DNA of 34,226 bases from Deltaproteobacteria bacterium (GTDB lineage: Bacteria > Desulfobacterota > Syntrophobacteria > Syntrophobacterales > Syntrophobacteraceae). Where the stretch lies: NCBI GenBank assembly GCA_021793275.1, contig JAJYTC010000030.1:1-34226 (forward strand). The letters run 5' to 3'. A model generated the notes under the pieces. That model was given only the letters and a program-made list of their open reading frames with translations. It was not told the origin of the DNA and made no database searches. The position numbers and the translations under genes are program-made. Of the stretch, positions 28,861 to 34,226 are shown in pieces (position 1 is the first letter of the stretch; every line of letters begins with the position of its first letter).

Positions 28861-29523
28861 TCACCGGTTCTCGCAACGACAAAACGGCCAGACAGCGGTC
28901 TCATACAGCTTTGAGACCAAATCCTCCTCTCTTTTCGCCGCTTGCTCGCGAGCCAGCCTCAGGGCCGTTGCGGTAAAAAACCACTTCTCCGTGACCCGGG
29001 ACAGCCAGGACAGATAACTCGCCGGTTCACGTTCGAACACCTTGAAATAGATTCCAAAGCCGATCCTGGAAAAACGGAACAGCTTGTCGGAATCTTTCAC
29101 TATCATATCATCAATATCTATCGCCTCGGCCCTGGAATCATGACCGTCGATAATCAACTCTATTTTTCCCGTCAAATCTTCGGGGTATTGCAACCGGCGC
29201 AGAATCGACCCCGCAAGCCTGGCCCCCTCGATTTCATGCTGCCTTCGCAGATCGGGCTCTTTTACTACCGGGCCGAATGCGAGCAGTTGCCTTTCCTCGG
29301 AAAGCGTGGACCACCCCACGTCATGAAGCAAAATCGCAGGAGCCACAATAGAGCGCGCCCCTCCCTCGACGGACAGAAGGTGCATCGCATACCAATAGGA
29401 AATAACGGTGTGGATGACGTTATGTCTGGTGCGAAGATAGGGTTCTGCCTTTTCGAAAATGGATTTATGGAGCGGATCTTCGATGTCCGGAACGTTTTCG
29501 ATTTCACTGAGTATTGTTATCAT
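28861..29523 (-). CDS. HD-domain phosphohydrolase-like protein
   Basis: RHNVIHTVISYWYAMHLL...ILLHDVGWS...HEIEGARLAGSIL...IIDGHDSR. Confidence 0.82.
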   Translation of the reverse strand: MITILSEIENVPDIEDPLHKSIFEKAEPYLRTRHNVIHTVISYWYAMHLLSVEGGARSIVAPAILLHDVGWSTLSEERQLLAFGPVVKEPDLRRQHEIEGARLAGSILRRLQYPEDLTGKIELIIDGHDSRAEAIDIDDMIVKDSDKLFRFSRIGFGIYFKVFEREPASYLSWLSRVTEKWFFTATALRLAREQAAKREEDLVSKLYETAVWPFCRCENR

Positions 29524-29629
29524 AGCGAGGCTATTATACATTTGTGGGTCAAAATAGCAACCGTGTACTCGCCTGCCCCTCCTCCTCAATCCATAATCTG
29601 TCTTTATGACTGGTATAACTTTAAATGAG

Positions 29630-29658
29630 TTGACTCTTTTATATTATTCATTGATTAT
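29630..29658 (+). promoter_or_regulatory. Candidate sigma70-type promoter upstream of the ppsA-like gene
   Basis: TTGACT-N17-GATTAT. Confidence 0.4.
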
Positions 29659-29831
29659 GCCACCGTGAAAATCTCAAATAGAATTTCCCCCGGCGATTCC
29701 ATTGATGCTCTTTATGCAGGATCGGCCCAGCTCTATATCGCAAGACCATTGATCTCCCTTTAGTCCCATTCAGTTATGTTTTTGGTTCCTTAGGATTTTG
29801 GTTCAGGCTGCCCGGCGGATGGTTTTAAGAG

Positions 29832-29881
29832 GGCCGGTCGGGACCGCGGTTGACCGTAAGGAGACCGGGGCCTCGTTTTTA
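29832..29881 (+). promoter_or_regulatory. Candidate leader terminator/attenuator
   Basis: GGCCGGTC at 29832-29839 can pair with GACC(GG)GGCC at 29863-29872, followed by tcGTTTTTA. A competing GACCG sits at 29852-29856. Confidence 0.35.
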
Positions 29882-29971
29882 TTAATCCACGCCGCCCGGC
29901 ATCGATGCGATTCCCCAATCGGCTCAGCGGCATGACCGCTTAGGCCATTTTACCCACTTAGGAGGTGCCCT

Positions 29972-31810
29972 GTGGGAGATCAGAAATTTCCTTCGCCACA
30001 TGAGATCGAAACAATTCCGGGGACTGAAGGATGGGAGCGGATGTATCCCTACCACTACCTCTTCTCCACCGAAAACAAGGAGCGCAAAACCTACGAAGAG
30101 AACATGTTCTGGTTCAACGACGGCCTGCATTACCCGGAACCGATGTATCCGTTCGATATTATTTGGGATGAGGCATGGTTCCTCGCCCTTTCCCAGTTCA
30201 ACACCCGCATCTTCATGATCCCTCCGGCCCTGGGCGTCGACCACCGCATCATCAACGGCAACGTCTATATTACGCCCGTTCCGGTTGCCGATCCCCAGGA
30301 AATTCAGAACCGCGTTCCGCTGTTCATGGAACGGGCCGGCTACTATTTCGAGCACTGGAACGAACTCCACGATAACTGGGAAAACAAGATGCGCGGGATC
30401 ATAAACGATCTCAAGGCGCTCCCGATAACCCCCCTGCCCCAGATGGAAGATATCTCCACGGTAAAAGAAGGGCTCGGCACATCCAGCGGATACCAGCTTC
30501 TCAAAAGCTACGACACGCTGATCGACCTGGGCATCCTCTGCTGGCAGTACCACTTTGAATTCCTGAACCTCGGCTACGCCGCCTATGTCACTTTTGTCGA
30601 CTTCTGCACAAAGGCATTCCCCGATATATCGCTTCAAAAGATTTCCCAGATGGTCGGCGGTATAAACGTCATCCTTTACCAGCCCGACGAGGAGTTGAAA
30701 AAACTCGCCAAGCTGGCCATGGAAAAAGGCATTGCCGATCAAATCCTTGGCGCAAAGACAATCGACGAGGTCACCAGCGGGATCAATGGTTCCCCAGACG
30801 GCCGCAAATGGCTCGAAGCCTGGGATGCCGCCAAAGACCCCTGGTTCTACATTTCCACGGGTACTGGCTGGTACCATCACGACAGTTCCTGGAATGACGA
30901 TCTCAATATTCCGATGAACGCCATGAAGATTTACATCCGCAAATTGAAAGAGGGCCAGAGCATCGATCGTCCTCTTGCCGATATTCAGGAAGAGCGGGAA
31001 CGGCTGGTAAGGGAATACAGAGCGCTGCTCCAGACCGAAGAAGACAAAAAGACCTTCGACCAGCTCTACAACACCTCCAAGCTGGTATTCCCCTACGTGG
31101 AAAACCACATGTTCTACGTAGAAAACTGGTTCCATTCCATCTTCTGGAACAAGCTGAGGGAAGTGGCCGCGATCATGAAAGATCACGGCTTTTTGAACGA
31201 CATAGAGGATATTTGGTTTTTGAAGCGAGCCGAAATCAAGGATGCGCTCTGGGACCTGGTCACAGGGTGGGCGACGGGCAGCAAATCTTACGGCCCGCTT
31301 TACTGGCCCAAAGAAATCGCATGGCGCAAGGGGGTTTATCAGAAATTCCGGGAATGGACCCCTCCGCCCGCCGTGGGCAAGCCTCCCGAAACCATCAGCG
31401 AACCCTTCACCATCATGCTCTGGGGTATTACCAATGAGAGTATGGCCGCGTGGGCAAAGCTAAGAGAGATTACCGACCTTGACCAGGTGACGGAAATGAC
31501 GGGCTTCGCCGGCTCACCCGGTTCGGTCGAGGGTCCTGCGCGCGTTTGCAGAAACGCCAAAGAGATCGACCAGTTGCAGGACGGCGAAATCCTGGTTGCT
31601 CCTACAACTTCGCCCTCCTGGGCGCCTGCCTTCCAGAAAATCAAAGCGTGCGTGACCGATGTGGGCGGAATGATGTGCCACGCTTCCATCGTTTGCCGCG
31701 AGTACGGACTGCCCGCTGTTGTCGGCACCGGCCAGGCGACCTCGGTCATCAAAACGGGCATGCGCATCAGGGTGGATGGCAATACGGGTAAGATCAACAT
31801 CATGAGATAA
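29972..31810 (+). CDS. ppsA: Phenylphosphate synthase alpha-type subunit
   Basis: IPGTEGWERMYPYHYLFSTENKERKTYEENMFWFNDGLHYPEPMYPFDIIWDEAW...STGTGWYHHDSSWNDDLNIP...; C-terminal phosphohistidine domain VGGMMCHASIVCREYGLPAVVGTG. GTG start with GGAGG. Confidence 0.88.
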   Translation: MGDQKFPSPHEIETIPGTEGWERMYPYHYLFSTENKERKTYEENMFWFNDGLHYPEPMYPFDIIWDEAWFLALSQFNTRIFMIPPALGVDHRIINGNVYITPVPVADPQEIQNRVPLFMERAGYYFEHWNELHDNWENKMRGIINDLKALPITPLPQMEDISTVKEGLGTSSGYQLLKSYDTLIDLGILCWQYHFEFLNLGYAAYVTFVDFCTKAFPDISLQKISQMVGGINVILYQPDEELKKLAKLAMEKGIADQILGAKTIDEVTSGINGSPDGRKWLEAWDAAKDPWFYISTGTGWYHHDSSWNDDLNIPMNAMKIYIRKLKEGQSIDRPLADIQEERERLVREYRALLQTEEDKKTFDQLYNTSKLVFPYVENHMFYVENWFHSIFWNKLREVAAIMKDHGFLNDIEDIWFLKRAEIKDALWDLVTGWATGSKSYGPLYWPKEIAWRKGVYQKFREWTPPPAVGKPPETISEPFTIMLWGITNESMAAWAKLREITDLDQVTEMTGFAGSPGSVEGPARVCRNAKEIDQLQDGEILVAPTTSPSWAPAFQKIKACVTDVGGMMCHASIVCREYGLPAVVGTGQATSVIKTGMRIRVDGNTGKINIMR

Positions 31811-31841
31811 AGTGCAACATGAACATAAAATGAGAGGCTCG

Positions 31842-31877
31842 GGAGCGGTGATCCATTCACCGCTCCGTTGTTTTTGT
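31842..31877 (+). terminator. Rho-independent terminator downstream of the ppsA-like gene
   Basis: GGAGCGGTG-atccatt-CACCGCTCC, a 9-bp perfect stem, followed by GTTGTTTTTGT. Confidence 0.8.
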
Positions 31878-31952
31878 ATTCCGTGTCCCCCGCGCAAGCG
31901 CCGGCAGGCGCCGCCGCCGGGGACCTTTCCCCCACACCAGGAAGGTCGCTCT

Positions 31953-32627
31953 ATGGAAGCTCTTTTCACCCATGATCTCGAAGCGGTAATTTTTGATTTT
32001 GAGGGAACGCTCGTCGACTTCCAGTGGAAGCTTTCCGAGGCAGTTGAAGAAGTCCTGGAAAAACTTCGGCAAATGGGCTTTACCGCAACACACCTGAGCA
32101 ACAGGAAATATTCGACTCTTCAGATCCAGGCAATGCAGGCAGCTCCACAAATAGGGATCCGGCCACAAGACGTTCGAGACGCAATCGGCGCAGTCTACGA
32201 CGTCTACGACGAGGACGCGCTCACCCGCTGGAATCTTCGGCCCGGCGCCCCTGATTTCTTACGCGCCCTCAGGACCATGGGCATCCGTACAGCCCTGGTA
32301 AGCAACGTGGGGGGAAGAGCCCTCGGAAAAGCAATCACCCGCCTGGGCCTGGAGTCGCTCCTCGATATGGCCCTTAGCCGCAACGACGTACCAAACCTCA
32401 AACCAAGTCCCGACGGCATAAATCTCGCCCTTCACAAAATGGGCGCAAACAGGCGCCACAGCATCTTCCTCGGAGACAGTCTCGACGATATCAACGCGGC
32501 ACGAAATGCGGGCCTGAAAGTGATGATTATCACAAACGGCGAGAACCTCCGCGAAGATATCATCCAAGCAAAGCCCGATGCGATATTCGACAATTACCAG
32601 GAACTGATTGGCGCGCTGCCATCATAA
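31953..32627 (+). CDS. HAD-superfamily phosphatase-like protein
   Basis: VIFDFEGTLVDFQ (motif I), ALVSNVGG (motif II), RHSIFLGDSLDDINAARNAGLKVMIIT (motif IV). Confidence 0.88.
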   Translation: MEALFTHDLEAVIFDFEGTLVDFQWKLSEAVEEVLEKLRQMGFTATHLSNRKYSTLQIQAMQAAPQIGIRPQDVRDAIGAVYDVYDEDALTRWNLRPGAPDFLRALRTMGIRTALVSNVGGRALGKAITRLGLESLLDMALSRNDVPNLKPSPDGINLALHKMGANRRHSIFLGDSLDDINAARNAGLKVMIITNGENLREDIIQAKPDAIFDNYQELIGALPS

Positions 32628-32936
32628 GATTTGCTTATCGATAGCATAATTCTTATTGAGTTGACAGTTTTTTCTTATTGCTGCACCCTGCTGCCGAATA
32701 TTACAGTTCCTGCTGCCCCTCCCTCTATCTCCCTTTCCTTTGCCGCTTCTATTCGTTCTGAACTTCATGATCCGTTCTTAAGTTCGATCCCGTGACAGCT
32801 CATAGTTTCCGCTCGCGCCCCATATTTGCTGGTCGAGCCCGGAAAGGTCGGCCCGGTTCCAACAACGAGCCTGCTACCGATAAGAATGCAGGTCGATTTT
32901 GCTCACGACCTGGAAAACGAGATCAGGAGATCATGA

Positions 32937-34019
32937 ATGAAACAGACGAATAACTACGTCCTCTGGTTCCAGGAATGCGACATATCCTCCGTTCCTGTTG
33001 TAGGCGGAAAATGCGCCAGCCTCGGTGAACTGCTCAAAGCCGACATCCCCGTCCCGCCCGGGTTTGCCGTGACAACCGAGACCTACACGCGTTTCATGGA
33101 AGAAAACAGCCTCGATAAAGAAGTCAAGCGTTTGCTCGAAGACGTCCGTCCCGAGGATACCGCAAACCTTGAGGCGGCAAGCCTGGCGATTCGGCGCCTG
33201 ATCGAAGAAAAGCCCATAAGCGTCGAACTCGAAGACCATATCGGGGAATACTACCGCCTTCTGTCCAAGCGCTGCCAGATCCCCGCCGTACCGGTCGCTG
33301 TCCGTTCGAGTGCCACAGCCGAAGATCTTCCCGGGGCAAGCTTTGCAGGCCAGCAGGACACTTACCTTTGGATAAGAGGAGCAGACTCGGTCCTCAATCA
33401 CGTCCGCAAGTGCTGGTCGAGCCTTTTTACCGGTCGCGCCATTGCCTACCGCAAAAAGATGGGATTTTCCGACGAGGGAGTCTCGATTTCCGTAGGGGTT
33501 CAAAAGATGGTCAATTCGTTTGCCGCCGGGGTGATGTTCACCTTGAACCCGGCAAACGGGGACCGCTCGTCCATAGTCATAGACGCCAACTGGGGGTTTG
33601 GAGAAAGCGTCGTGAGCGGGTTGTGCACCCCCGACCATTTCCAGATCAACAAGGTGACCATGGAGATCGTCAAACGCACTATTTCCGCAAAGGAATGCTA
33701 CTTTGCGACCAACTTCGAGACCCAGACGGTCGAACAGCACGAGTGTCCGGCGGAGCGCGCCTCCAACCAGTGCATTATAGACGAGGAGGTGGTCCAACTG
33801 GCCCGGGTCGCCAAGCTCGTAGAAGCGCACTACGGAAAACCCATGGACATCGAATGGGCTATCGACAAGGACATGCAGACGGGAGGACGGGTGTTGATTC
33901 TCCAAAGCAGGCCGGAAACGGTTTGGAGCAGCAAAAAGCCCGAACCGGCGTCCGTACCCAAGTCATCGGCAATGGACCATATAGTGGCTGGCCTATTGAT
34001 GGGAAAGAAAATCAACTGA
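32937..34019 (+). CDS. ppsB: Phenylphosphate synthase beta-type subunit (PEP/pyruvate-binding ATP-grasp domain)
   Basis: VGGKCASLGELLKADIPVPPGFAVTTETY, AVRSSATAEDLPGASFAGQQDTYLWI, DANWGFGESVVSGLCTPDHFQI, ILQSRPETVW. Confidence 0.88.
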   Translation: MKQTNNYVLWFQECDISSVPVVGGKCASLGELLKADIPVPPGFAVTTETYTRFMEENSLDKEVKRLLEDVRPEDTANLEAASLAIRRLIEEKPISVELEDHIGEYYRLLSKRCQIPAVPVAVRSSATAEDLPGASFAGQQDTYLWIRGADSVLNHVRKCWSSLFTGRAIAYRKKMGFSDEGVSISVGVQKMVNSFAAGVMFTLNPANGDRSSIVIDANWGFGESVVSGLCTPDHFQINKVTMEIVKRTISAKECYFATNFETQTVEQHECPAERASNQCIIDEEVVQLARVAKLVEAHYGKPMDIEWAIDKDMQTGGRVLILQSRPETVWSSKKPEPASVPKSSAMDHIVAGLLMGKKIN

Positions 34020-34045
34020 AACCTTTGAAAGGAGAGAACAAAGCT

Positions 34046-34226
34046 ATGAAAAGCATGAGAGATTTCGTCGACCGGGGTATGGAACTTGGAATGGTAAAGC
34101 GAGTCACGGCGGAAGTCGACTGGGACCTCGAACTATCGCACATAGCCAAGCTGAACGAAGAAGCCGGAGGGCCTGCGCTGCTTTTTGAAAACGTCAAGGG
34201 ATACAAAACCCCTGTCATCACCAGCG
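34046..34226 (+). CDS. UbiD-family (de)carboxylase, N-terminal fragment cut by the window edge
   Basis: MKSMRDFVDRGMELGMVKRVTAEVDWDLELSHIAKLNEEAGGPALLFENVKGYKTPVITS; RBS aaaggaga. Context suggests phenylphosphate carboxylase. Confidence 0.82.
   Translation, partial: MKSMRDFVDRGMELGMVKRVTAEVDWDLELSHIAKLNEEAGGPALLFENVKGYKTPVITS

Noticed and set aside
29924-31186. 420-aa minus-strand ORF
   Set aside because: Antisense of the ppsA-like gene, which has clear conserved motifs.
32931-33905. 324-aa minus-strand ORF
   Set aside because: Antisense of the ppsB-like gene.
1-34226. CRISPR arrays, tRNA/rRNA genes, prophage or intact transposase genes
   Set aside because: None could be supported by reading both strands and the ORF list; a tRNAscan or ISfinder search would be needed to exclude small remnants.

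Overview
The window looks bacterial and chromosomal. Its gene content suggests an anaerobic, aromatic-degrading deltaproteobacterium-like organism; that taxonomy is inferred, not tested. There are three sections. (1) About 1-6.3 kb is an accessory, partly decaying region: a frameshifted CheR, a DUF1330-like protein, a CcbP-like calcium-binding protein, a gene split by one in-frame TAA, a SEC-C protein, and a HicAB-type toxin-antitoxin pair between two ~100-bp direct repeats. (2) About 8.9-26 kb is a ~16-kb co-oriented minus-strand cluster. It holds an NtrC-family activator with a degenerate receiver, a sigma54-like promoter, an SDR, a split PEP-synthase/phenylphosphate-synthase-like pair, a tandem alpha/beta-barrel protein, an FeS membrane oxidoreductase, EtfAB, a CrtI-like FAD oxidoreductase, a fused molybdenum hydroxylase, a DsrC/TusE-like protein with one C-terminal Cys, a cysteine desulfurase and a DUF89 protein. 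(3) About 29.9 kb to the end is a more conventional phenol-activation locus: phenylphosphate synthase alpha and beta subunits, a HAD protein with an altered DxD motif, and the start of a UbiD-family carboxylase. The best candidate for an undescribed system is section 2, a possible second phosphorylation-dependent activation pathway coupled to Etf and molybdenum redox chemistry with its own sulfur-transfer genes. All family calls come from reading motifs; no database search was run.
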